Origin: Isoetes taiwanensis
Taxonomy: Eukaryota; Streptophyta; Lycopodiopsida; Isoetales; Isoetaceae
Reading direction: 5' to 3'
DNA length: 64,000 bases
Assembly: GCA_021234155.1 (NCBI GenBank)
Contig: JAJEKV010000061.1
Coordinates: forward strand, 5,140,653 to 5,204,652
Part shown: positions 32,079-44,826 of the stretch, one piece after another
Numbering within the stretch: position 1 is the first letter of the stretch
Layout: each line of letters starts with the position of its first letter
Notes under the pieces: generated by a model
The model's database searches: none
Told to the model about the DNA's origin: nothing
Seen by the model: only the letters and a program-made list of their open reading frames with translations
Translations under genes and position numbers: made by a program

Positions 32079-33725
32079 CTACCCCTCTAGAGCGTTACTC
32101 TTGGCAATCAAGCTTCCAAGCTTACCGTCGGCTGCGGGGTTGATCGCATCGTTGATGGTGCGGCCTTGAGATTCCCGCATGAAGTCCGGGTAGTGCTTCT
32201 CGAGGTCTATCTTCATCACCCAAGTAGCATCCTCAACTGGTAAGTGCTTCCACTTAACCAAGTATTGCAACATTTGAGTCCTTCTGGTTTGTTTGTAAGC
32301 TCGATCAAGAAGAGCTTCAGGCACTATCTCGAGCTGCTCCTCTGTCATTTCTAGGAGGGTTGGGGTATCCAAAACCTCCTCTGGATCAGGGGTGTGTTGT
32401 TTCAGAAGACTCACGTGAAAGACCTTGTGGATCTTCAAGCGGGGCGGCAAATCCAAGCAATATGCCTGCTCTCCAACACGCTCAATAATTCTGAACGGTC
32501 CAGCCCATCTGGGTGCGAACTTCTTGCAGTTGCCAATCTTAAGCTTGGCTTGTTTTACCTTAATCTTAAGCCAAACTGATTCACCCACCTGGAAAACGCG
32601 TGGGGTCTTGTGCTTATCGGCTACACTCTTCTGACGACTGCGTGCAGCTAATAAGTACCCCCGAACTTCTTCGACCAGAGCTTGCATCTGCAAGAGAAGC
32701 TGTTGAGAAACCTCCACTTTAGAAACGGGGTTATGCCATGTGTCTGGAGTAAGACATTGATAACCATAATTTATCATAAAGGGAGACATTCTGGAAGACT
32801 CCTGTTTCATGCTGTTGTAGGCAAACTCAACCAGATAAATATAGTCAGCCCATTGTGATTGCTTACTCCACACATAACTTCTTAGCATATACTCTATAAT
32901 GCGATTGGTACGCTCTGTCTGACCATCTGTTTGAGGATGATATGCCGTACTCATAGCAAGCTTGGTCTGAATGGTGGTAAAGAAATCTTTCCAGAATGCA
33001 CTTACGAATTTGGGATCTCTGTCAGATATAATAACTCGTGCCATTCCGTGTAATCTGAAGATCTCCTTGGCAAATAGCAGAGAAGTATCAAAGGTTGTAT
33101 CCGTGGTACGACATGGCAAGAAATGAGCCATTTTCGACAATTTGTCGACCACTACCATTAAGGCCCAACAATGAAATCCATGGTTATCACTTCCCATTTT
33201 GGCGTTGGGCACATCCAGAGGTTGCAACTCGCCTGGAATCCTTAACTGCTCAGCTTTGGTTTGCTGACACACCTGACACTGCTTAATGTATCTGGCAATG
33301 TCCTTTTTCATCGAAGGCCAGAAATAGCTGGAGCGAATCTTAAAGTAGGTCTTCATAAACCATGCATGTCCAGCTATAGGGCTGTTGTGTGTGTCGTGGA
33401 GGATTAGCTTACGTACTCCCGAAGTCTCAGGTACACACAACTTATCCTTGTAATATAACAAGTTGCCTTCTTTCTTATACGCACGAAAGGCTTCCCGCTC
33501 CTTATCCGTGCGAGCTTCCTTAGCCAAACTATCCCAAACTTCACAGAACTCAGGATCCGTGGCCAAGGTCTGCTCTATCTGTTTGCCAAACTCACTGGTG
33601 AGCGTAGAGATTGCATTACAATGGGTTCGGGTTATCAAGGGATGGCGTGATAACGCATCCGCAACCACATTGTGCTTTCCGGGTTTATACATAATCGCAA
33701 AATCGTACTCCTCCAAAAATTCCAT
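32079..33725 (-). pseudogene. Integrase with C-terminal chromodomain
   Basis: The frame starts in the RNase H end (EFLEEYDFAIMYKPGKHNVV, ADALSRHP). The integrase zinc-binding part follows (H-H pair in HDTHNSPIAGH, then CQVCQQTK), then the core with ISDRDPKF (second Asp) and HPQTDGQTERTNR (Glu). The first catalytic Asp is damaged: codons for WEVITMDFIVG lie in another frame just before LMVVVDKLSKMAHF, so a deletion of about 20-35 bases shifts the frame near 33150-33200. The C terminus has HKVFHVSLLKQH and a chromodomain (YLVKWKHLP...ATWV, HYPDF), which in this family binds methylated H3 tails and steers insertion. Transposition is impossible from this copy. Confidence 0.9.
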
Positions 33726-34058
33726 CCATCTCCTCTGATGGAGGTTGAGATTCGGCTGGGTGGATAAATAACGGAGGCTTTAATGATCCGTATCCAACTG
33801 GAATCTCTTACCAAGAAGGTAGTGTCTCCATATCCGCAGGGCACGGACAACGGCTAACAATTCCTGATCATGGGTAGGGTATCGCTGCTCCGTTTCGTTC
33901 ATTTTCTTTGAATCATAGGCAATAACCCTCCCCTCCTGTATTAGGACTCCACCGGTGGCAATCTTACTGGCATCTGCCACTAGTTTATCCTTCTCAGGAT
34001 CAGGCAATGTGAGAACTGGTGCGGACGTTAAGGCATCTTTAAGCTGCTGGAAACTCCC
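33726..34058 (-). pseudogene. RNase H domain of chromovirus pol
   Basis: Same frame as the neighbouring pol parts. It reads LVADASKIATGGVL, ...SKKMNETEQRYPTHDQELLA, and RHYLLGKRFQLDTDH. The conserved acidic residues (D of ADAS, E of DQELLA, D of TDH) are present. It is bounded by two nonsense codons: TAG at 34059-34061 after KAKV, and TAA just after TDH at 33780-33782, where the family has Lys. Both look like single-base changes. Confidence 0.9.
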
Positions 34059-35822
34059 CTAAACTTTAGCCTTCCAGTGTTCCATCCAATCCTTCACCCG
34101 CTTTGTAAGATTTGTAAGAGGTGCCGCAATCTTTGCAAAATCCTTTACAAATTTCCGATAGTATCCTGCTAATCCCAGGAAACTTCGGACCTCGGAAACG
34201 TTTCCTGGAATAGGCCATTCTCTTACGGCCTCTATCTTTGCCGGATCTGTAGCAATTCCCTCTGCCGAAATGACATGACCCAAATAATCGACCTTTGGAG
34301 TGGCAAACTTGCACTTAGAGAACTTGGCAAAGAGCTGATGACGTCTTAGCTTTTGTAGGGCCAATCTAAGATGTTTCTCATGCTCCTCTAGGGTCTTACT
34401 GTAGATGAGAATGTCGTCAAAGAAAATAACAACAAAATCATCCAAGTATTGTCGGAAGACATCATTCATCAATCGCATGAAAGTTGCTGGGGCATTAGTT
34501 AATCCAAAAGGCATAACTGTAAACTCATAATGCCCATATCTAGTGCGAAAATCAGATTTATGGATGTCCTCCTCTTTAATCCATCCGGAGCGTAGGTCAA
34601 TCTTTGAGAAATACTTAGCCCCTTGCAACTGGTCCATTAGATCATCTGCTCTCGGCAAAGCATAGCGATTCTTGATGGTATGCTTGTTGAGTTGCCGATA
34701 ATCAATGCACATCCTCAAGGAGCCATCCTTTTTCTTAACAAAAAGAATAGGAGCGCCAAAGGGCGAAACACTAGGTCGAATGAAACCTAGGTTTAGTAAC
34801 TCCTGAAGTTGCTTCTTAAGCTCTGCCAACTCTGGGGGACTCATACGGTACGGGGCCTTGCTGGTAGGCTTAGTACCTGGCTCTAAAGCGATCTCACATT
34901 CTACCCCTCTAAAAGGAGGAAGCTTCTGGATCTCATCTGGAAAAAGATCACCAAATTCTCGGAGAAGATTAGCAATCCCCTCTGGCAAGGTATTGATTAC
35001 TTGCTTCTGTTTAGCATTTGACTCAATGGAGGCAAGTCTAATGACGCAGAGGAGCTTTTCCTTGCGTATAGCTTTATCTAACTGCCGGATGGACATAGAC
35101 TGCATGATAGGGTTGAATGGTTCACCTTTTATAGTCACGCGGGCTCCATTAGCTGCGTTGAAGGTAACTTCCCGTTTCTCGCAGTCTATGTTGGCTTTTG
35201 CAGATGCCAAGAATTCCATACCAACAATGAGGTCGTATTTGCCAATATCCATCAACTCGGCACCTAAAGCAACTGGTGCACCTGGCAACTGCATCTTGAG
35301 ATTGATGTGACGGCCATGAGTATGTCTAATTTTACCACTGGCTAGAGTGACAGGCCTCGGTCGGGACCTCAAGGTTTCAAGCTGTAAGACCTGGGCCATT
35401 CTAGGAGAAGCAAAATTATGTGTACTTCCCATATCCATAAGAATTACAAAAGGCTTACTGTCTACTTGACCTATGGTGGAAATGACAGCAGGCTGACTTT
35501 CAGCATTGCCAGTTTCTATAGCTGCAAGGATATGAGACGCACCGTGAATGTACTCGGAGCCTCCTCCTCGACAGGTTGTGTTGACTCAAGGTCGTCCCAA
35601 TCGAGGTCGGCCATGGCCAGCTGGGCAGTCTGTGTGACATAAGGACAATTCTGCATAAAGTGGCCGGGCCGCATACACCTGTAGCATGCCTTATCTCGGC
35701 GCAGCTGTTCTCGGGCCTCTTTAGGAATAGACTGTAAGAGGTTCCGAACTTCCTTACCGACATTGTTCTGTTTATCGGCCGTGCTGAAGGTGACTTTCTT
35801 TTCCTGGCGGCCATAAGAGTTC
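34059..35822 (-). pseudogene. Gag zinc knuckle, protease and reverse transcriptase
   Basis: From 35820 down, the frame reads the zinc knuckle CYRCMRPGHFMQNC (CX2CX4HX4C), then the aspartic protease [11 protein letters not shown] (the family has D-S/T-G; Met replaces Ser/Thr after the Asp, which may impair it). The reverse transcriptase follows, with [67 protein letters not shown] and the active-site [10 protein letters not shown]. It then runs to a TAG at 34059. The ATG at 35438 is internal to the protease, not the true start. The frame upstream of the knuckle is cut by the TIR insertion at 35823. Confidence 0.9.
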
Positions 35823-36475
35823 CATTAGAGAAAATATGAGGTCTCATATGGGCCCAATATGAAAATTCATAAATTACACATCAGCTTTTTGCTCTAGCCA
35901 ATGGGAGATGAGGTCCTTTGTTTCTAATACATATTACGTGGCACATTTTGAGTGGTCGCATTCCCCCATGGTAAGTGTATAAACCTCCAAGATATTGAAA
36001 TATCTCTAGATCTCGAATCCTAAACCCCAAAAATATGCCTTGGAATTTGTGCTCTCAAAATATCTAGAAGTAAATGACTCTAGAACGTGGCTCCATTTTT
36101 GCTTCCCTCTCGAATTTGGAACTCCATTCCCGCTTCCCTCCATTCTAGTTTCCCTCCATTCCGGCTACCTCTTATATCTCCACTGCAATAGAGTATTTGT
36201 GTTCATGGATGACCGCAAAAGCTTTCCCTGGTAATGTTCCTGGATGACCGCAAAAGCTTGCCCTGGTAAGTTCGCATTGATGGTAGTCTTTCCATGAATC
36301 TATACTGACATTTTTTTTTGCTTGTAGACGATGTGGAGAGTAGGTTCTGAAGTTAGGGCGATCATTTTGCACGCTCTCAACATGTCTAAGCTGCATGATA
36401 AGAATGCCCTTTGAAACATTCATCTCAATGATTTGGATTCGTAGGTATGACAATCAGGGATTTTAGCATTGGCAG

Positions 36476-36852
36476 TGAAGAGGTATGTTTCTGCTGTTGC
36501 ATTTAATAACATAACCGGAATTGTGTTGGGGATAAGGTTTGTTGATGATGAAGGGAATATTGACCCTCAGGGAGTGGAGTTTAAGGAGATTGTTGCTCAG
36601 GGAATGAAGTTGGGTGCTTCTTTGAAGCTCTCAGAGCATATACCTTTCTTGCGCTGCATGTTTCCTTTGCAGGAAGAGGAATTTGAGAAGCATGGCATGA
36701 GAATGGATAACCTTACTAGGACCATTTTGCAAGAACATGCCCTGCAACAGAAGGATAAAACAAGCGAGACTGGACAACACTTTGTGGATGCTCTCCTTAC
36801 CTTGAAGGATGAATATAACCTTAATGAAACTACAGTAATTGGGCTTTTTTGG
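36476..36852 (+). pseudogene. CYP98A: Captured CYP98A (p-coumaroyl ester 3'-hydroxylase) exon
   Basis: The open frame reads VKRYVSAVAFNNIT, then IRFVDDEGNIDPQGVEFKEI, LGASLKLSEHIPFLRCMFP, FVDALLTLKDEYNLNETTVI and GLFW. These align through the middle of CYP98A cytochromes P450, which hydroxylate p-coumaroyl shikimate/quinate in lignin and phenolic synthesis. A CAG acceptor precedes it and TGG|GTAAGT ends it, matching an internal exon with flanking intron ends. There is no stop in the exon. It lacks the I-helix, ExxR and heme Cys regions, so it cannot work as an enzyme. It could act in trans only as antisense or chimeric RNA. Confidence 0.9.
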
Positions 36853-37984
36853 GTAAGTAGATTCTTAAGAAAAGCATTTTCCCCTGTGACTTTATCCCAT
36901 GTGCCCTGCAGCCCTACCATCTCTGCGCATCATCCTTGCTGTGCCGGATCTAGCTATGGCTTTGGCTTTTCTGTTTCTACAAAGAAAGATACACAGAACT
37001 ATGACTATGGCATTTTTCTGCAAGGCTACAGCGAGCATGCTTCTAATGCTCAATATGGGCAGGTGAATCAAAAGTTTTTCATTCAAACAGGTTTTGCATT
37101 TCAAACAGGTATGATAATTACTTTTTCTTAAGAGGTCAAATGGTGATTTTTAGGTTCAATTCCCGAGCTTTCATAAATATGGTGTCTTGGGCTCTATTGT
37201 CTTGGATTTGTTAATAGCCAAAACGAGGGTGTAAAATAGGAGGGATAAAACTAATAAGAGAAGCAAAATTGTTCAAAGAAATATCATTATGAAGAAGATC
37301 TCTGCATTATAACTACAAATATTCAGTCTAGATCTGCCTCCCATTCTATTCCTGCTCTATATTCTTGTTGCTCTTTTCATGATGTTCTACATTCTCTTTG
37401 CCCAAGCAAGAAATTTTTTTGTCTCTTCAAAATAGACCCATCATCTAAGTGGGATTCCAATCTTAACCATCTGGAATTTAAATCAAGTCTGTAATATTTC
37501 CAACTCTGTAATGGTACTGATTTCCTCACTACAAAATACATAGTGAAAAACAGGACTTAAAGCAAATTATTACATGTGTTGATGATGAGATATTTGTTCT
37601 GCATACACAGATTTGCAAAACATTGCAAAACTCTATAACAATATACTTGAATAACAGGCCTGCTACAATCACATCCTCACCAAAACAGATACATATATCT
37701 TATCTCCTTCATTTTTACATGTTTCTTGCCTAAGGTGATCCACAACCATTTTATTTGTTTAGGCTGATTAAATAGTAGCAGACATTACACAACGAAAAAG
37801 GTGCTCACATCCCCCGGAAAATCCCCCATTGAGGAACCGGGGGACTCGAGAGCAATGGGTTATTTTCTTTACAATGGGGAATTCTTGAACAAAAGGGGGG
37901 GTTTCTTGAACAAAAAGGGTATATTCTAATGGGGTAATTAGTCGAACTAGAGGATTGCAAATGCACATCGGGGTACTTTCAAGA

Positions 37985-38200
37985 AAGGGGGATTAGGTCA
38001 AAAGGGAATTTGTGATGGATTGGGGTATTTTCAAGAAAAGGCGACTGGTTCAAAAAGAGAATTTGCGAATGGATTGGGGTATTTTCAAGAAAGGGGACTG
38101 GTTCAAAAGGGAATTTGCGAATGGATTGGGGTATTTTTTGAAAAGGGGACTGGTTCAAAAGGGAATTTGCGAATGGATTGGAGAATTTTCAAAATAAAAG
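37985..38200 (+). repeat. Minisatellite, about 53-bp unit, 4 copies
   Basis: Units of TTTGCGAATGGATTGGGG, TATTTTCAAGAAA and GGGGACTGGTTCAAAAGGGA recur in the left subterminal part of the CACTA-like element. Confidence 0.85.
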
Positions 38201-41200
38201 GGGATTGAGTGAAAGGGAAATTACCGAAAAAATAGAGGATTGCAATAAATACCAGGGTATTTTTCAACAAAAGGGTGTTTTCAATTAAAAGTAAATTTAT
38301 GGTTGTATACTTGCAAAATATTCGCTCAAGTCAGTTTGCATTTTCAAACTACTATCTACTTTCAAAATATATAAGGTCATATGTAAGTGGTCGGATCAGC
38401 TGATAACCTAGAACCTTTGCATGAGGGTATCATGCAAACTATTCAACGTTAGGATGAGAACCTTTCTCATTATGTCAAGAGCTTCCCTTGAACATCCATG
38501 TACTGGGCTCCAACCAAAAAAGCAATGTAATATTTTGGTGAGTAAATCCCAATATCTTTTATTCCAACTGCAAACAAAGTATCTCATTAGTGAAACATAC
38601 TTAAACTAAGTTTAACTAACTATTATCCTTTGTCGCTTTAATGTATATTTAATACTTGGCAATACTGCATCTGGATAGAGGCCTCCGCTTCTCAATCCAA
38701 TTACAGAATGGTATGTGGCCACCACTAACAATCCTGCATTGTCATTCATCTCAGGAAACACATTGTCTCGTGAAATGCATTATTGTAAAACCTTGAAGCA
38801 CTCACATGCTCAAAAATCTCAAGAATACAATAATTTCTGTTGTTATATGTATACAATTATATAAGCTGCCCCCTTGTTCGTAGAGATTGAGGTGTCGCCG
38901 CCTGGACCGTCGAACGTGCGAGATCGACCGCCCTGATGGAGCCACCTCAATCCACTCGAAGCAGCCCCCTTATTTGGGGCTTTTAATCTGGGCCCTTGAA
39001 ATTGGGGCATTTCATCTGCACCGTCGATTTAAGCAATGCTTTTCTTTGAATTTTATTTCCCTAGGGCGGCAAATGGGTTTTGTCGATGCTGTTCCGGCAG
39101 GATATCCGTAACAGAGGAACGCGAGGTTCGAGTTTTTAGAAATGGTCGAAGTTTTGAGTAGCAGAGTTAGAGCTGAGGCACTTGCTCGGCGAAGTTTCAA
39201 TAGTTCTTGAGAGCATTCTGGCTATGGCGATGATTGTTGGCCTCCCTTGCTGCATCGGATGATGGATTCCGTGGATTCGGCTCTCTAGATACAATGGCTA
39301 GTGCTTTATCTTTGGACCGGCATCCGATTCGGGACCGTAATTTTCTTAGATCGATCAAATATGCGTTACTTTGCAGAGATTGTATGTTTTGATGTTCGGA
39401 TTTGGGGATTAATCTTATCCTTTTGATATTGCCACTTCAAAAAATTTGATGTTTGTTCGCATCCGATCTTGATGGGGGCCCTCTTCCTCCAAACACGGCG
39501 GTACCGGGCGGACGGTAAAGTATAACACTTAGAGTTGGCAAAGGTAGCTTCATGCTCCAAAATTGTCCACTTTTTTTTGAAAAAGGATGAAGAAGTAAGT
39601 TCAAATGAGTAACGTACTAATAGTCGTTCTTTGTTTATTTGTCGTTCCCTCTGTCTCTTTATTACTCTGCATTTGAGCGTTGCAATGTCATGGAACGTTT
39701 AGAAAAACTGGTTTCTACCCAAGTCAAGTTTTTTTATGTGTGTTGTGTCCCTTATATCCGGGATGAAGATGATGTTATATTGGGTATGCCATGACCACGG
39801 CCGAGGATAACAGGGAAGCAAGTGATCATTATACTACTAAAGTTGGGGATTCTTGGTAATTGTCAAATTTTCCATGTATGTTGCATTTGGTGCAGCAGCT
39901 CTCATCATCTTGTTTTCTTTCGGGATTGGCCGTCATCTCTTGGGGAAGTAAACAATGAGCTTGCGGTGTTTGTGGCGGTGGTCTTGGACTTGTTGCACAG
40001 GTCCATTTCATGTACTTTTAAACCTTTACCTTCATGTACTTTCATGTACGTGTTTGAAGGGCATTTGGGGCCTTTTGGGAAGGTGTTTCTTTGGGAGTTC
40101 TACATTCGATAGCGGTAAGGCTTTGTCCGATCTTGATTTTTTCCGGTGTTTATTTTATTTATAGTTTGATGGCGGTGAGGCTTTGTCTCTTGAAATGTCT
40201 AGTCCTTTCATGCAAAATAAGCTAACCTAGGGTGCCTCTCTTTTTATTTCAAAGACTTCATCGCATCTTAAAATTTACATCGCCTAAGTGTTTGCTTCAG
40301 AGATGTATCGATAATAGTGTTAGTTGATCCGCATATGGATACAACCAACTTCAATACTTAATCGGAGGTATTTGCGGAGAGATTCTAAGGAGGCTGCATG
40401 ATAAATAAATATATTGTCTAATTTATAAGTTGTTTGCAAACTGATTTTGTCATTTCGATTTGCAGGTGTGCTTTTGGAGAGGGCTCAAATATAAGACATG
40501 AGGTTCCTCAGTAGTGGACGTTGTGGCGATAATAAACTAAAGTTTGAAGAGCAGATGCATGATTAGCACTTGCTTTATGACATGACTCCCTTATGTTTGC
40601 TGAGGCCAATGATGGTATGTAATAGTTTTTGTAAAAGACAAGAGGACCCTTGCTTTTCTAGTTAAAACTTTTATATTAGGTGAATGGGCATCTGCTATCT
40701 TTTAGTTTAGGACAATGTCATTTGGATTATGTTGTAGAGGGACCTAAGTCTTCCAATGATCTTAAAGAGCATCTTTTGCTAGAAAATGGTTGTTCACTTG
40801 CATGTTCCTTTGATATATTCGTCCTTTTTCTGGAGCTTTGAAAGTAAAAGATGCTAACAGGTCTTTCTTTTGCTTCTGTTTTGTGGAGTCTTGCATAAAT
40901 TGTTTTGTGAAATTTCTGCATGACCACAGCAAGAAGAGATGGGACCCTGATCTTTTGCTCAGAAAGTAGTGCGGCCATTATTTGTGTGAACGATATACTC
41001 ATGGAGATAGCAACTTTAGCGACTCTGCAAAGAGAGTAGCAACTGACCTTTCTTTTTTGCATACACGTGAGAGCAAATTTCCAAAATTTGCTACTTTAGC
41101 TTCATTGGTGTGTTATTTTCCAATTGGGAGTCTACTTTGTTTGTTTCCATCTAATCATTCGGTTGCTAGCTTCAAGGTGTTGTAGTTGAACCCTGAGGAT

Positions 41201-41599
41201 TATGTTATTGGCTGAATTGTTGCTGAGCATGAGAACGTGGTTTCACCAAATGAATGAGGTCACAACTCTAAAATTTGTGCCTAGTGGCTCGTTGTGCAGG
41301 CAATATCTATGCGTAGTCCATTTTGCCACATGTTCCAAAAGAGATACGAAAATACTTCAATTGTCTTGCTTCTATTTCTGCCATTCTACACAGATGCAAT
41401 TGTTGCATAGCACCTCTTCTTTAAAACATTCTTGAATATCCAGTTTTGTAGGGGATTTTCCTGGCGCACAGGCTTTGCAACTATATATCAGATCTTTTTT
41501 CTTGATATATCTATTTGTAATTGCTGTTTCTGAAATAATGGGAAATCTTACTGATCAACACTGATCAATTTGTTACTCATCAACTTGTTTCTAAAAAAA

Positions 41600-41930
41600 T
41601 GAGTATTATCATACAAATGATACTAGGGTATTATTACGAATGATAACAGGGTATTATTTGAAACAGGGTATTATCTTACAAATGACAACAGGGTATATTA
41701 TTTGAAACTGCTATTATTTGAAATAGGGTATTACCATGGTATGTTATTTGAAACAGGATTTTATCTGAAACATGGTATTATCAGGTATGATCTGAAATAG
41801 GGTATTATCTGAAACAGGGTATTATATTTCAAATGATAACAGGGTATGAATTTACAATTTTTGAATGGGGGATTGTGACACTAGCATAATAGGGTATTAT
41901 CTTACAGATGAGGAAAAGGGGGATTGTGGC
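41600..41930 (+). repeat. Minisatellite with AACAGGGTATTAT words
   Basis: Irregular units of AACAGGGTATTATNTGAA and AATGATAACAGGGTATTA fill the right subterminal part of the CACTA-like element, mirroring the left array in base content. Confidence 0.8.
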
Positions 41931-43362
41931 CAAATACCCCGATTCTAAAAATCTATTTTATCCCCTCTTGTTTTATGGAAAAGGGGGATTCTATAGGCAC
42001 TTTTGGGGGGTATTTTTGGGGGTATTGGAGCATCTTTTTCGTTGTGTTATATTCCAGGTCTCAATTTATCTAGAGATCAATCCTAGATAATTGGGTACTT
42101 TTGCAACTGAGATGCACAAAGGCAATACGATATCGTTACTAATCATCTCAACAAACATCGTGCCATATAATCCAGTAAGATGGGGTGCTCCTTAGCGGAG
42201 TAGCAACTCCTTTGTTTGATCGAAAATAACTCTTGCTGATCAGCACCATAAAAGCCTTCAAAGGGCCTTCAAACGTGTGGCATATTAAAAGCCGTGAAAC
42301 ATGTGGCAACACATTCACGTATATCTTCATATCTCCTTTTAGAATATTATCTAATTTATTATAAAAGCCAAAGGGCCTTAAACGTATGGCAACATATTAA
42401 AAGCCTTCAAACGTGTGGCAGGGTGAAAAAATGCTAGACCCTAGCAAAAAAACGAAATTGTAGCACTTTTTAGCACTTTTTTTTTTGTGTTTGTCTCGAC
42501 CTCGTTGACGGGCGGAAGGGCTCCCCCTTTTTTTTTTTGAAGGGACAGAATGGCATGAAGGCTCGAGAGCGGGAGAACCTATTTCGAAGAGGCTGGATTT
42601 CTTGAGGCAGCTCTCGAGGTAAGATGTAGTCGGTTTCATTTTTGCTATTCTTTCATAATCTGCATTCAGGTTCAAGCATCTGGTTCCTGGCATGGTTTTT
42701 TTGAATTCGGGTTCAAGCATCTGGTTCCTGGCATGGTTTTTTCACAGGCCATGATTTTAGGCTAAAATTGATGTTATCTCGGCATTCTAGGTAAAGTGAA
42801 CTTATCTGCACATAATAGATTATTTTCTGAAAAATTCCAGCATTTCTAGAACTAAGCAATGTAAATGTTACTGTGTCATCTACAATTTGCATGCTTTAAA
42901 ACCTATGTTTGGATTAAATTTTGATCCCTGTATTTAACTTGGTTATCAATTAAACTGTCCTTCTTATTTGTGTCTCTCATTTTTTTGTGCAACCAATTGT
43001 TGAAGCGGGTTAATCAGTTCTTTCAAGCAAGGCTTAATTTCTTCATGTAGCCGTAATAATAATTATTATTATTATGCTAGGTAGATTGTTGTTGTTCATT
43101 TGGCAATTTCAGGCTGCTACATGTACAACACTAAAGCATAACTTGTACATTGTGAGATGTTCACGTCACGAGAAAAGGTACATATTTGGCAAGAAAACTA
43201 ATATGCATGCGGCTCTATACACATACTTATTAATTTGAACATTTTTTTCAGCTTCCTATTGCCAATAACAAGGAGGAATTCCACACCCTTAGGGGTTTAT
43301 CCAACACTGGTCGCCAAGCTCGGACGATCAAGAAAAAGGATGTCAGTCCACAAGATTTTGAA

Positions 43363-44431
43363 ATGGTATGGAAGTCCCATCTTCGTGGTGGTAAACTTCA
43401 TGTTTCTCAAATCCAGCCACAATTTGAAGACGAGTTGCATGATCTCATCTTTCGAGTGTACCAGAGAGGCCTTAAGAATTCAGAAGTTAGAACATTGTTT
43501 GCCCGAGCATTTGCATGGTCTCATACCGTCCGTGCCCAGGCTGCTCCAAATGCTTACAAGGTAGATTGGGCGAATTTGCGTGCAGAGAGTCCCTAAAGTG
43601 CTCCAATGATATCAATAAACGGAGACGAGGTCCAACAGTGGACTCTTTTGAGGGGAACATTACCACCATTAGTTGTGAAATGAAGCGTCTTCTTAATGAA
43701 AAAAATGAGATTGAACAGACATTACGTGAGGAGCAAGAACTGCTGCGAATTGAAGGCAGTTTGGCCAGTTCTGACAAAGTGTTAGAGTCCTTAGCTGCTA
43801 TGGCAGCTGAGAAGAAGAAAGATTACTTGGACTTAGAAGCCACCTTTGCTGGTGATGGTGATTTTGCTATTGTAATAATACATTAAAGATGGAGGAGAGG
43901 TGCATCTTTGATGCCATGCGAAAGGTACGTGAACATCTTGGTGGTGATAACAATCTGGCAATAAAGACTGAGATTGACTTTCTGAAAGATAAATTGCAAG
44001 AAATCAGTGATCTTTTATGTTTTTGGAGTTGTAAGAGCAAACATATTACTGGTTTGCAGCAGCTACATAAGGCAGGAAAAATGCTCACACCAACCATGAG
44101 CAATTATAAGATGCCTGTAGGCATGCAAAATAGTTGTGAAGCTTGTGGACTGGCCTTCAGACAAGATTATCAATTTTTTGTTAGTTTATCATGCAATCAC
44201 ACTTACCATGTTTGTTGCTTTCATACTGTAGCGCATAGCCGTCAATGCATGGTTGATGCATGCAAGATGCTTATTCCTAGTGCTTTGTTACAAGAACTAG
44301 GCTTGTATTGCCATGAAAGTGGTGGAGGGAGTGATGATGACAGTTGCATGGAAGATGAGGAAGATAGCCGGGTAAAACATGTTGAAGAGAGTGCAAACGA
44401 AGGTAACTTTAGAGAGGAATATGATTCCTAA
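43363..44431 (+). CDS. Coiled-coil/RING-like accessory protein of the 8.97-kb element
   Basis: Three frames follow one another: 43363-43596 (QIQPQFEDELHDLIFRVYQR, ALFARAFAWSHT-like), 43611-43886 (coiled-coil, EMKRLLNEKNEIEQTLREEQ) and 43889-44431. The last has a RING-like Cys/His cluster (CEACGLAF, then SCNHTYHVCCFHT, then CMVDAC) and an acidic tail (SGGGSDDDSCMEDEEDS). Frame changes at about 43595 and 43880 mean introns or small lesions. RING-type proteins act in ubiquitin transfer or DNA/protein binding; as a transposon accessory, its role is unknown. A further acidic exon-like frame (44913-45062, SEDEEVSLEDDLTLDDWLL, ending at GTAAC) may belong to it. Confidence 0.5.
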
Positions 44432-44558
44432 AGGGAGAGGACCAAAAGATTCGAGATCCGTGATGAGAGCAACCACTAAAAAAGTCGGTGTAGTAAAGAT
44501 TGAAGAACAAATTTTGAATCGAACACAAAGGTAGACTTGCTATCTTTGTTAGAGAAAT

Positions 44559-44826
44559 GTAAAGTGTTCTTTTTCTCTTTGTGATGTATTTCTGAAATTC
44601 TCTAAACTGTTGCAGATCTGACACAGATGCCAAGTCAGAGTAATTATGTTCACTTGCCTCCAACTAATTCTCCCCTTGGCAAAATAAGTAAGTAAAGTGT
44701 TCTTTTCTCTTTGTGATTCTATTTCTGAAATTCGCAAATCTTGTTGCGGATCGACCTGAATGCCAAGTCGAGTAATTATGTTCACTTGCCTCCTACTAAT
44801 TCTCCCCTTGGCAAAATAAGTAAGTA
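44559..44826 (+). repeat. Tandem duplication, about 134 bp
   Basis: GTAAAGTGTTCTTTTTCTCT through CCCTTGGCAAAATAAGTAA occurs at about 44559-44693 and again at 44694-44826, with about 90% identity. It lies between coding parts of the accessory gene, so it may duplicate an intron-exon piece. Confidence 0.8.

Larger units (their letters stand above)
37788..42046. mobile_element. CACTA-like element, 4.26 kb, non-autonomous
   Basis: The termini are CACAACGAAAAAGGTGCTC and, read from the right end, CACAACGAAAAAGATGCTC (18 of 19 matching). TTA flanks both sides (37785-37787, 42047-42049), a 3-bp duplication as made by CACTA elements (PIF/Harbinger also uses TTA, but its ends usually begin GG). Both subterminal regions hold tandem repeats rich in GGGTATT, as is common in CACTA. 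The interior (38.3-41.5 kb) has no transposase that I can recognise. A GC-richer patch near 38885-39120 may be a captured gene piece. Confidence 0.8.

Noticed and set aside
36853-37131. Continuation of the CYP98A frame past 36852
   Set aside because: After GTAAGT the residues no longer match P450; it is intron read-through.
37985-38200. CRISPR-like spaced repeats
   Set aside because: The whole unit is repeated without unique spacers; it is a minisatellite in a plant transposon.
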